Source: JBCCZC01 sp039188505
GTDB taxonomy: Bacteria > Pseudomonadota > Gammaproteobacteria > Xanthomonadales > SZUA-38
NCBI GenBank assembly: GCA_039188505.1
Contig: JBCCZC010000179.1
Span: 1-10,856, forward strand
DNA length: 10,856 bases
Reading direction: 5' to 3'
In this document: positions 1-6,208 of the stretch, one piece after another
Layout: every line of letters begins with the position of its first letter
Position numbering within the stretch: the stretch's first letter is position 1
Notes under the pieces: generated by a model
The model's input: only the letters and a program-made list of their open reading frames with translations
Database searches by the model: none
Told to the model about the DNA's origin: nothing
Translations under genes and position numbers: made by a program

Positions 1-50
1 GAGGCAAGCCGGGAAACAAGGCGATCGCGTCGCCGCCGGCGAACGATCCC

Positions 51-76
51 GCCCCTGCGTGCGCGGGGGCCGTTTC
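51..76 (+). terminator. Candidate Rho-independent terminator of an upstream gene
   Basis: Bases 51-70 fold into an 8-bp GC-rich stem (GCCCCTGC against GCGGGGGC, including one T-G wobble) with a 4-base GTGC loop, followed on the plus strand by CGTTT. The T tract is short, so this is only a plausible terminator. The orientation fits the end of a plus-strand gene left of the window. I see no supportable gene in 1-200; the three plus-strand frames contain no convincing protein end. Confidence 0.4.
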
Positions 77-200
77 GCGTGCTCGGATCAACGATCGGCG
101 CGTCGTCGCTCCTCGACGAGCGGGTATCGCCTGCTGATGCCGTATCGCGTGCCGGCGCAGTAACTTCGGCCAAGTCCGACATGCTGCCAGTGACGACCGA

Positions 201-974
201 TCAGACCTTCAGATCCATCCGGTACTGGAACCGCTCGGGGTGATAATAGGCTTCGAGGCGGTCGACCAGGCGCTCCTTACCCCCCGAATCGTCGTAGGAG
301 CGACGCAGCAGGGAGAGGAGCGGCGCACCCACATCGACGCCGAGCGCCGCAGCGACGTCAGGTGGTGCCCCGACCGCACTGATCATCTGGGCGACGTGCG
401 TGAGGATCAGTCCGGAGTCTCGGAACATCTGCAGTCGCGGTGTGCGTTCGAGTAGCGCGGGGTCGATCTCCCGTTCGACGCCCATGGTCCAGCTCCGGTA
501 GTAGCCGAAGGGCTTTCCGTCTCGCAGCCGCACGCGCACGAGATGAAGCAGACGCTCTCCTTCCTGAAGGTCGAACTCACGTCGAATCTCCGCCGGTGGC
601 GGCAGCTGCTCGCAGGTCAGCACCTGGGCCTGCGTGTGCCGCGCCATGGTCTCCAGCTCCTCGAGCATGCCGACCAGTGGCGCCTTCACCGGCTGGGGCC
701 GGTACTGGAAGGTGACGTGGGTCCCTTTGCCGCGTCGCCGCTCGACCAGGCCCTCGCCCGCGAGCTCATCCATCGCCCGCTTGGCCGTGATCCGAGAGAC
801 TGCAAAGGAGTCGGCCAGCTGCAATTCCGTGGGCATCTGGGCGCCGTTACTGACCGTACCGTCCACGATCGCGCCCTTCAGCAGCAGGAATAGCTGATGG
901 TAGAGCGGCGTGCGATTGTCCTGTTCGAGCAGGCGTTGATAGTGCCGCCCGAAGAGTGATGCGACTGGATCCAT
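201..974 (-). CDS. GntR-family transcriptional regulator with UTRA domain (HutC/FarR type)
   Basis: This is a 257-residue GntR regulator. After about 20 extra N-terminal residues, residues 21-87 form the winged helix-turn-helix (RTPLYHQL at the start, the recognition region LADSFAVSRITAKRAMDELA, and the wing with ERRRGKGTHV). Residues about 107-250 form a UTRA ligand domain of the HutC subfamily, where small effectors bind. The start at 974 has a GGAA sequence 5 bases upstream. It is divergent from the hydratase-lyase operon starting at 1179, and the 204-bp gap holds repeated GATATA motifs. The usual inference is that it represses that operon and itself until the pathway substrate binds the UTRA domain. 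The family is certain; the ligand and target are inferred from position. Confidence 0.93.
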   Translation of the reverse strand: MDPVASLFGRHYQRLLEQDNRTPLYHQLFLLLKGAIVDGTVSNGAQMPTELQLADSFAVSRITAKRAMDELAGEGLVERRRGKGTHVTFQYRPQPVKAPLVGMLEELETMARHTQAQVLTCEQLPPPAEIRREFDLQEGERLLHLVRVRLRDGKPFGYYRSWTMGVEREIDPALLERTPRLQMFRDSGLILTHVAQMISAVGAPPDVAAALGVDVGAPLLSLLRRSYDDSGGKERLVDRLEAYYHPERFQYRMDLKV

Positions 975-999
975 GGGATTCCGAATGGCCTAAATGTCG

Positions 1000-1011
1000 T
1001 AATGTTATATC
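1000..1011 (-). promoter_or_regulatory. Putative GntR operator half, copy 1
   Basis: Read on the minus strand, this is GATATAACATTA. It differs at one position from the plus-strand copy at 1117-1128 (GATATAGCATTA). It lies 26 bp upstream of the regulator start codon, in an AT-rich patch that stands out from GC-rich surroundings, so it is well placed for autoregulation. The function is inferred. Confidence 0.4.
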
Positions 1012-1100
1012 AATTGCCCCGACCATCGCCCCCTGCCGGCTCACCCTTCTGCGGGAAGTGCCGCAACCAGCTGCAATCACTGGCCACTTGCTCGGCAAAA

Positions 1101-1128
1101 GATATAATGACATAAAGATATAGCATTA
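1101..1128 (+). promoter_or_regulatory. Putative promoter -10 with two operator-like repeats for the hydratase-lyase operon
   Basis: Two GATATA motifs occur in direct orientation, 16 bp apart: GATATAATGACA at 1101-1112 and GATATAGCATTA at 1117-1128. The first contains a perfect TATAAT at 1103-1108, a good -10 box for transcription toward the start codon at 1179. I cannot find a convincing -35 hexamer 16-18 bp upstream, so the promoter may need help or be weak. A regulator bound to these motifs would cover the -10 box, which suits repression by the divergent GntR protein. Confidence 0.45.
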
Positions 1129-1178
1129 AGGGGATTTGCCCCCTCGTACCAGTTCTGCGAGCGGGGAATCGGCCGTCT

Positions 1179-2468
1179 ATGAAGCCATCGGGGACCGCCG
1201 GCGCAGCGACGCTGGCGCAGAAGATCATTGCGCGGGCTGCCGGTCGGGAGACCGTGGCGGTCGGCGAGCATGTGACCTGCGAGGTCGACCTGGTGCTGTC
1301 CCACGACTCGTCGGGACCACGACGCTACGCGCAGCGCCTGGAAGCGCTGGGTGTCCCGGTCTGGGATCCCGACAAGGTGGTGCTCGTCACCGACCATTTC
1401 GTCCCCGCCACCGACGCGCGCTCGGCGAACGTGCTGGCCATGACCCGCCGCTGGGCGAAGGACAACGGGGTCAACAACTTCTACGACATGCAGGGCATCT
1501 GCCACGTCGTGCTGCCTGAAAAGGGACACCTGCGACCGGGCATGCTCGCGGTCGGTGGCGACTCCCACTCACCGACCGGCGGCGCCTACGGGGCGTTCAT
1601 GGTGGGTATCGGTGCGACCGACATGACCGGTGTACTGGCCACGGGCCGGATCTGGTTGCGGGTGCCGCGAACGATCCGAGTCGAGTGGACCGGCGCCCTC
1701 GGTCCGGCGATGTCGGCGAAGGATATGATCCTGCACCTGTGTGCAAAGCTCGGCATGGGCAACGATTACCGCGTCATCGAGTTCGCGGGCGAAACCGTCA
1801 CGGGTCTGCCGATGTCGGAACGCATGGTGCTGACCAACATGTCGGCCGAGCTCGGCGCGAAAACCGGCATCATCGCGGCCGACGCGACGACGCTCGCGGA
1901 CATCCGCGCGCGCGGCGGCGACGTCGCCGATGCGGTCATCGACCAGTACCGCTCCGATGACAACGCGGAGTTCGAAGCCGAGCACCGCTTCGATGCGGCC
2001 GACCTGCCACCGCAGGTCGCGGCCCCCCACTCCCCCGATAACACCCGCCCCGTCGACGAGCACCTCGGCGTCGCCGTCGATCAGGCCTACATCGGCGCCT
2101 GCACGGGCGCGAAGCACACCGATCTGCAGATGGCTGCGGCCGTGCTCAAGGGTCGCAAGGTCCGATCGGGTACGCGGCTGATGATCGCGCCGGCAAGCCT
2201 CGAGGCCACGCGACTCGCGGCCGCCGACGGCACGCTCGAGATCCTGACCGAGGCGGGCGCCATTCTGCTCCCCACCGGGTGTGGCGCCTGCGCGGGCATG
2301 GGCGCGGGCGCGCTGGCCGCCGGCGAGACCTGCATCTCCAGCACGTCGCGCAACTTCCGCGGCCGCATGGGTGATCCAGGCTCGAGCGTCTACCTTGCCT
2401 CGCCCTTCACCGTTGCCGCGGCTGCCGTCGCCGGTGAGATCGTGGACCCGCGGGAGTTCGTCGCGTGA
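1179..2468 (+). CDS. Aconitase-superfamily hydratase, large subunit (LeuC2/DmdA-like; putative 2,3-dimethylmalate dehydratase type)
   Basis: This 429-residue protein is an iron-sulfur (de)hydratase large subunit. Its length matches the short LeuC2/homoaconitase/DmdA group rather than the roughly 470-residue bacterial LeuC. Visible signatures are GGDSHSPTGGAYGA (126-139), the first cluster ligand Cys308 in GACTGAK, the other two ligands Cys368 and Cys371 in TGCGAC, and the substrate-loop motif SRNFRGRMGD (390-399). All three 4Fe-4S ligands are present, so the enzyme should be active. It overlaps the small subunit gene by four bases (GTGA), implying translational coupling. Automatic annotation would probably say 3-isopropylmalate dehydratase, but there is no leuA or leuB and a lyase follows. 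An alkyl-malate/alkyl-maleate hydratase such as DmdA is therefore more likely. The superfamily is certain; the substrate is inferred. Confidence 0.88.
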   Translation: MKPSGTAGAATLAQKIIARAAGRETVAVGEHVTCEVDLVLSHDSSGPRRYAQRLEALGVPVWDPDKVVLVTDHFVPATDARSANVLAMTRRWAKDNGVNNFYDMQGICHVVLPEKGHLRPGMLAVGGDSHSPTGGAYGAFMVGIGATDMTGVLATGRIWLRVPRTIRVEWTGALGPAMSAKDMILHLCAKLGMGNDYRVIEFAGETVTGLPMSERMVLTNMSAELGAKTGIIAADATTLADIRARGGDVADAVIDQYRSDDNAEFEAEHRFDAADLPPQVAAPHSPDNTRPVDEHLGVAVDQAYIGACTGAKHTDLQMAAAVLKGRKVRSGTRLMIAPASLEATRLAAADGTLEILTEAGAILLPTGCGACAGMGAGALAAGETCISSTSRNFRGRMGDPGSSVYLASPFTVAAAAVAGEIVDPREFVA

Positions 2469-2968
2469 GCGCCCTCGCCCCCGTCGCGGGTCGCGCCTGG
2501 GTGTTCGGCGATCAGATCGATACCGACGTGCTCGCGCCGGGCGCGTACATGCTGGAACCGATCGAGGTGCTCGCATCTCACTGCCTCGAGGCCATCGAGC
2601 CCGGCTTTGCGACCAGCGTCCAGGTTGGCGACGTGATCGTCGCCGGCCGCTCCTTCGGCATCGGTTCGTCCCGCGAGCAGGCCGTTCTCGCGCTGCGGCA
2701 TCTCGGCATCCGCGCCATCGTGGCGCATTCCTTCGCCCGGATCTTCTACCGCAACAGCCTCGCGCTGGGCCTCCCGGTCCTGATCTGTGACGATCTCGAG
2801 GGGGTCGAGACGGGCCAGCCGATTCGACTCGACGTGGCAGCCGCCAGCCTCGATGCGGGCGGGCGCACGCGGGCCTGCGAGCCCCTGCCCGACTTTCTGC
2901 TCGACATGCTGGACGCCGGTGGGCTCATCGAGCAGCTGTCCCGGCAGCTCGCGGCGGAGCGGGCATGA
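2465..2968 (+). CDS. Aconitase-superfamily hydratase, small subunit (LeuD2/DmdB-like)
   Basis: This 167-residue swivel-domain partner of the preceding large subunit starts at a GTG overlapping its stop, with GGGAG 8 bases upstream. Motifs of the family are FGDQIDTDVLAPG (14-26), the loop GRSFGIGSSREQA and the segment SFARIFYRNSLALGLPVL. The length fits the short LeuD2/DmdB class (bacterial LeuD of leucine synthesis is nearer 200). In this family the GSSRE loop supplies residues that touch the substrate, and the residues around it set substrate choice. Here GIGSSRE replaces the common GCGSSRE. The gene overlaps the lyase gene by ATGA. The subunit should form a heterodimer with the large subunit in the cytoplasm. 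Confidence 0.88.
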   Translation: MSALAPVAGRAWVFGDQIDTDVLAPGAYMLEPIEVLASHCLEAIEPGFATSVQVGDVIVAGRSFGIGSSREQAVLALRHLGIRAIVAHSFARIFYRNSLALGLPVLICDDLEGVETGQPIRLDVAAASLDAGGRTRACEPLPDFLLDMLDAGGLIEQLSRQLAAERA

Positions 2969-3843
2969 GCACTCACGCCCAGCGCCTGCGCGAGCTGCTG
3001 GGGGCGAATCGAGCCTGGCTGGTGCCGGGCGGCTTCGACGCCTTCTCCGCACTGCTGATCGAAGAGGCCGGCTTCGAAGCGATGTACCTGTCGGGCGCCA
3101 GCCTCGCCTACACGAAACTCGGCCGGCCGGATCTCGGTTTCCTCGGGTTGACGGACGTCGCTGATGCCCTGGGCACGATCCGAGACCGGACGGAGCTACC
3201 GATCATCGTCGACGCCGATACGGGCTTCGGCAATGCGCTCAACGTCGCGCGCACGGTCAGAACCCTGGAACAGCGGGGTGCCTCCGCGATCCAGCTCGAA
3301 GACCAGCAGCTGCCGAAGCGCTGCGGCCACCTGCCGGGCAAGACGCTGGTCTCCACCAGCGAGATGATCGGCAAGCTCCATGCGGCCACGGATGCCCGCG
3401 ACGGTAAGACCGTCATCGTCGCGCGCACGGACGCGGTTGCCGTGGAAGGCGTCGACGCAGCCATCGAGCGCGCCGCTCGCTACGTCGAGGCCGGCGCCGA
3501 CCTGCTCTTCGTCGAGGCGCCACGCCACCGTGATCAGCTGGCGCGCATCGGCGCGGAGCTCGGACCGCGGTGTCCGCTGCTGGCCAATATGGTCGAGGGC
3601 GGGGCAACCCCACCGCTACCGCTGGGCGATCTCGAGTCCCTGGGTTTCTCGATCGTGATCTATCCGGGCGCCATGGTGCGGGCGTTGGCTTTTGCCGGAC
3701 GCCGCTTTCTTGCCAGCCTGCAGGAACACGGACATTCAGGGGAGTCGCTCGACAGCATGCTTGACTTCGGCCAGCTCAACGCCCTGCTCGGCACGCCGGA
3801 GCTCATGACCCTGTCAGAGCGCTATGACGACGGCGATGCTTGA
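2965..3843 (+). CDS. Isocitrate lyase/PEP mutase superfamily C-C lyase (2,3-dimethylmalate lyase or methylisocitrate lyase-like)
   Basis: This 292-residue single-domain alpha/beta barrel starts at an ATG overlapping the previous stop, with GGAG 5 bases upstream. Metal-binding Asp83 and Asp85 lie in VDADTGFGN (82-90), Glu112-Asp113 follow in LEDQ, and the catalytic loop PKRCGH (117-122) carries Cys120. That cysteine is the general acid of isocitrate, 2-methylisocitrate and dimethylmalate lyases; PEP mutases and phosphonate hydrolases lack it. The enzyme therefore probably cleaves a C-C bond in a substituted malate or isocitrate. Since a hydratase pair is coupled upstream and no methylcitrate synthase (prpC) is present, a role like Dml (2,3-dimethylmalate to propionate plus pyruvate) is a good model. 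A methylisocitrate lyase or an unknown alkyl-malate lyase remains possible. The gene ends 10 bp from the convergent yciI-like gene. Confidence 0.85.
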   Translation: MSTHAQRLRELLGANRAWLVPGGFDAFSALLIEEAGFEAMYLSGASLAYTKLGRPDLGFLGLTDVADALGTIRDRTELPIIVDADTGFGNALNVARTVRTLEQRGASAIQLEDQQLPKRCGHLPGKTLVSTSEMIGKLHAATDARDGKTVIVARTDAVAVEGVDAAIERAARYVEAGADLLFVEAPRHRDQLARIGAELGPRCPLLANMVEGGATPPLPLGDLESLGFSIVIYPGAMVRALAFAGRRFLASLQEHGHSGESLDSMLDFGQLNALLGTPELMTLSERYDDGDA

Positions 3844-3853
3844 GCGACCGCCC

Positions 3854-4153
3854 CTACCACTGACATCCGCCCGCCCAGGCCCCGGCCACGGGCATGAACG
3901 GCGTGATGTCCACCCGCTCCCAGAACCCGGCTGCTGCGTACGGGTCGCCCTCGAACCACGTGCGTGCGGCCGCCAGGTCGTCGGCCTCGATGACATAACA
4001 GCTGCCGACCATCGCGCCGTCCGCGTCGAGCACCGGCCCGGCGACACGCAGCGGATCCTGGTTGGCCTTGACCCAGGCGAGGTGGGCCGCGAGGTGCGCC
4101 TCCCGCGGGCCGGCGCTGTCCGGTCCGTCGTAGCAGCGAATGAGGAAATGCAT
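3854..4153 (-). CDS. YciI-like protein
   Basis: This is a 99-residue alpha/beta protein of the YciI family (dimeric ferredoxin-like fold). The family pattern is clear: an N-terminal strand (MHFLIRCYD), His20 and His24 in REAHLAAHLAWV, a GP turn at 39-40, a strand with SCYVIEADD, then DPYAAAGFWERVDITPFMPV near the end. YciI-like proteins are mostly of unknown function; a few act as small hydrolases or dehalogenase-like enzymes using a His/Asp pair. The gene is convergent with the lyase gene (10-bp gap) and its start codon overlaps that of the CpcT-like gene on the other strand. The start is fixed because the first strand begins at Met1 and the next methionine is residue 47. Function here is unknown. 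Confidence 0.85.
   Translation of the reverse strand: MHFLIRCYDGPDSAGPREAHLAAHLAWVKANQDPLRVAGPVLDADGAMVGSCYVIEADDLAAARTWFEGDPYAAAGFWERVDITPFMPVAGAWAGGCQW
4142..4148 (+). promoter_or_regulatory. Ribosome binding site deciding the start of the CpcT-like gene
   Basis: GAGGAAA lies just before the two adjacent ATG codons at 4152 and 4155. An earlier in-frame ATG at 4140 overlaps this site and has no Shine-Dalgarno sequence of its own, so 4152 or 4155 is the better start. The site lies inside codons 2-4 of the opposite-strand yciI-like gene. Confidence 0.5.
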
Positions 4154-5210
4154 GATGTCCGAATACTCCAGCGCTGATCCCGGACCCCAGTCTCGGACCG
4201 TTGCGCGCGCAGCGCAAATGGCCGTCCTAGTCGCCGGCCTGGCGGTTGCCTCGCTGGCCCGGGCCGACGGTCACTTCGAGCGCTTCCTCGCCTGGTTCCC
4301 GGGCGAGTACGACAACCACGAACAGGTCTGGCTCGACAAGCAAACGGAGGGTGTGACGGTCCACGAACACATCCACCACGTGTTCCTGCCCGTCGACGCG
4401 CCGAAGGTCGGAGAGCACGTCTTCTTCGTGCGCCAGACCGAAGGCGATACCGGTGAGGTCTACCGGCTGCGCCTGTACCGCTTCACCGAGGTCGACGACC
4501 GGATCCAGCTCGACATCTACCGTTTCGCCGACGAGGCGGCCTGGGACGACGCCCACACCGATCCGAGTCGCTTCGCGGATCTCGAGCCGGAGGCGCTGGC
4601 GACCACACCCGGCTGCGAGGTCTACTGGGACTGGACCGGCGAGTACTTCGCCGGCTCGATGACCGAGGGCGCCTGCACCTTCATTTCCCAGCGTTCGGGC
4701 AAGACGATCACGATCACGGACGACCTGCGCCTCACCGAGAGCGAGCTGTGGATCCGCGACGAGGCCTTCGACGCCGAGGGTGGACGTGTCTTCGGGCATC
4801 CCGAGGGCATCCACCACAAGAATCGCAAGGTGCGCTACTTCACGGGCTGGGCCTCGGTCCGCCCGGGCGGCATGAATGCGGATCCGGAAGAAGAGGAGTG
4901 GCTGTTCCTGCCGCGCTTCATGATCCATACGGAGGGCCAGATCGTGCCCATCATCGATGCGGACGGCACCGAAACCGGCTACTCGGTCCAGCTCGCCAAG
5001 CTCACCTACCAGGGGCGCAATCCCCAGCCGATCCTGAAGATCGGCATCATCGACAACGAAACCGGCAAGACCCTGCGCTACGCGTGGGCCAATCCGGACG
5101 CCATCCAGATCGGCATCAACCTGCGGTGGATGCAGACCGGACTCAAGCAGAAGACCGAGGACATCCACTTCGGCTTCGATCCGACGCCAGAACCAACCAG
5201 CGGAGACTGA
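4152..5210 (+). CDS. Exported CpcT/CpeT-like protein (DUF1001 family) with a long C-terminal extension
   Basis: About 352 residues. A Sec signal peptide is expected: basic residues in SRTVARAAQ, then the hydrophobic MAVLVAGLAVASLARA, with cleavage near ARA. The next 190 or so residues follow the CpcT/CpeT pattern: FPGEYDNHEQ near the start, an FVRQT strand, VYRLRLYRF, a conserved GC before a strand and F-AGSM, then GHPEGIHHKNRKVRYF at the end. In cyanobacteria this beta-barrel family attaches phycobilins to phycobiliproteins in the cytoplasm, and its members are about 200 residues. Here the protein is exported and carries about 115 further residues (starting near WASVRPGGM) that I do not recognise. 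A DUF1838 gene follows after 2 bp, so the two form an operon. A phycobilin lyase role is unlikely; binding of a hydrophobic ligand is conceivable. The family call is by pattern only. Confidence 0.7.
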   Translation: MMSEYSSADPGPQSRTVARAAQMAVLVAGLAVASLARADGHFERFLAWFPGEYDNHEQVWLDKQTEGVTVHEHIHHVFLPVDAPKVGEHVFFVRQTEGDTGEVYRLRLYRFTEVDDRIQLDIYRFADEAAWDDAHTDPSRFADLEPEALATTPGCEVYWDWTGEYFAGSMTEGACTFISQRSGKTITITDDLRLTESELWIRDEAFDAEGGRVFGHPEGIHHKNRKVRYFTGWASVRPGGMNADPEEEEWLFLPRFMIHTEGQIVPIIDADGTETGYSVQLAKLTYQGRNPQPILKIGIIDNETGKTLRYAWANPDAIQIGINLRWMQTGLKQKTEDIHFGFDPTPEPTSGD

Positions 5211-5212
5211 CC

Positions 5213-6112
5213 ATGAATGTAACTCCCCGACGCCTGCTCACGGCTGCGCTCGCCGCGCTCGTGATGGGGGCGACCCACGCCGAGACCATCGACCTGTCGA
5301 CGCCAGAGGGCGCGACGCTTGCGAACCGGAAGGTCCAGTGCTCGACCGTCGACGGCAAGCCGGTCTTCTACATGTGGTCCGGCACCGCCTGGGGCCGCCG
5401 CGCGGGCGAAGCCGACAAGATGCTGTTCCGGGTCACCGGCATGAACGTCCGGACCTGCGGCACCTTGGAAGACCCCGTCCGCGGTACCGGCTGGCGCCAG
5501 GTCAGCCGCGAGATCATGGTCTACCAGGACCCGCGCACGGGCGAGATCGTGGATGAGTGGGAGAACCCGTACACGGGCAAAACGGTCAAGGTGCTCCACG
5601 TCGAGAATGATCCGGTAAACGGTCGGCCGAACTACCCGCGCAACGCCGAGGGTGAGCCCGCGGGCCGCTTCTGGGGCCAGCCTTCCGGCGACCAGTGGCT
5701 CATGAACGTGACGGTGCCACTCTTCTACCACAACGTGCTGCAGGGCGATTACCAGCGCTACGTCGGCGGCGCCTACCACGCCACCGAGATGTTCAACTTC
5801 TCGGGGCCGCTCGAGGATCTCACGGATGGCGATCGCGACACGGCCCAGGCGACGGTCGGTTGGGTGCGCGTGGCCCAATGGCTTCCGTGGATGGAGATGC
5901 AGGGCCGTGACGGGACGATGTATGCCCACGCCATCGGCCGAAAGCTCTCCGGCTGGGATGAGCTCCCGGATATCCTCAAGACCTACATCGAGGAGCGGGC
6001 ACCGAAGTACAAGGAACCGCCGCCGGTCGACGACGACCGCAAGAACGAGACCAGCTGGACCTACTTCCTCAAGATGGTCGAGGGCGAAGAGCTGCCGCGG
6101 GGCGGTCACTGA
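5213..6112 (+). CDS. Exported DUF1838 family protein
   Basis: This 299-residue protein has a Sec signal peptide (MNVTPRRLLT, a hydrophobic stretch to VMGA, cleavage after THA at residue 23). The start has GGAGA 6 bases upstream and lies 2 bp after the CpcT-like gene. The sequence matches the DUF1838 pattern as I remember it: GMNVRTC (76-82), SREIMVYQDPRTGE (98-111), NPYTGKTVKVLHVENDPVN (118-136), YVGGAYHATEMFNF (183-196), GWVRVAQWLPWMEM (216-229) and NETSWTYF (278-285). The mature protein has only two cysteines, Cys43 and Cys82, which could form a disulfide in the periplasm. No function has been established for the family to my knowledge. The density of conserved Trp, Tyr, His and Asn suggests ligand binding or an enzymatic role. 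The pairing with a CpcT-like protein suggests that the two work together. Confidence 0.82.
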   Translation: MNVTPRRLLTAALAALVMGATHAETIDLSTPEGATLANRKVQCSTVDGKPVFYMWSGTAWGRRAGEADKMLFRVTGMNVRTCGTLEDPVRGTGWRQVSREIMVYQDPRTGEIVDEWENPYTGKTVKVLHVENDPVNGRPNYPRNAEGEPAGRFWGQPSGDQWLMNVTVPLFYHNVLQGDYQRYVGGAYHATEMFNFSGPLEDLTDGDRDTAQATVGWVRVAQWLPWMEMQGRDGTMYAHAIGRKLSGWDELPDILKTYIEERAPKYKEPPPVDDDRKNETSWTYFLKMVEGEELPRGGH

Positions 6113-6135
6113 TCCCGATCGGGGGAAGCAGAGGA

Positions 6136-6171
6136 TATACTTTCGGTCCGCGCCGTAACTTGCTACGGCGC
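6136..6171 (+). promoter_or_regulatory. Putative -10 box and leader stem-loop of the hydrolase gene
   Basis: TATACT at 6136-6141 could be a -10 box, although no good -35 is visible. A perfect 8-bp inverted repeat follows (GCGCCGTA at 6150-6157 and TACGGCGC at 6164-6171, with a 6-base loop ACTTGC). If transcription starts 6-9 bases after the box, the hairpin would be at the extreme 5' end of the mRNA. There is no T tract after it, so it is a poor terminator for the DUF1838 gene. An operator dyad is the other reading. Confidence 0.4.
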
Positions 6172-6208
6172 AGACTCCTGGCCGGGGTCGCAGGGGGAGA
6201 CGGTCACG

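Noticed and set aside
107..122. Hairpin CGCTC/GAGCG as terminator of the GntR gene
   Set aside because: It has a 5-bp stem, a 6-base loop and no T tract on either strand, so it is not distinguishable from chance in GC-rich DNA.
1130..1143. GGGG-ATTTG-CCCC leader hairpin before the hydratase gene
   Set aside because: It has only four base pairs; not enough to call a riboswitch or attenuator.
1179..2968. Leucine biosynthesis genes leuC and leuD
   Set aside because: The subunit lengths fit the short LeuC2/DmdA class. No leuA or leuB is present, a C-C lyase is translationally coupled, and the regulator is a GntR/UTRA protein. I kept the neutral family name.
4748..5212. An in-frame upstream extension of the DUF1838 gene starting inside the CpcT-like gene
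   Set aside because: The DUF1838 protein has a complete signal peptide starting at 5213 with its own ribosome site, and the extension translates to Arg-rich shadow sequence.
6114..6123. CCCGATCGGG palindrome after the DUF1838 stop
   Set aside because: It leaves no room for a loop and has no T tract, so it is not a terminator. A protein site is possible but unsupported.
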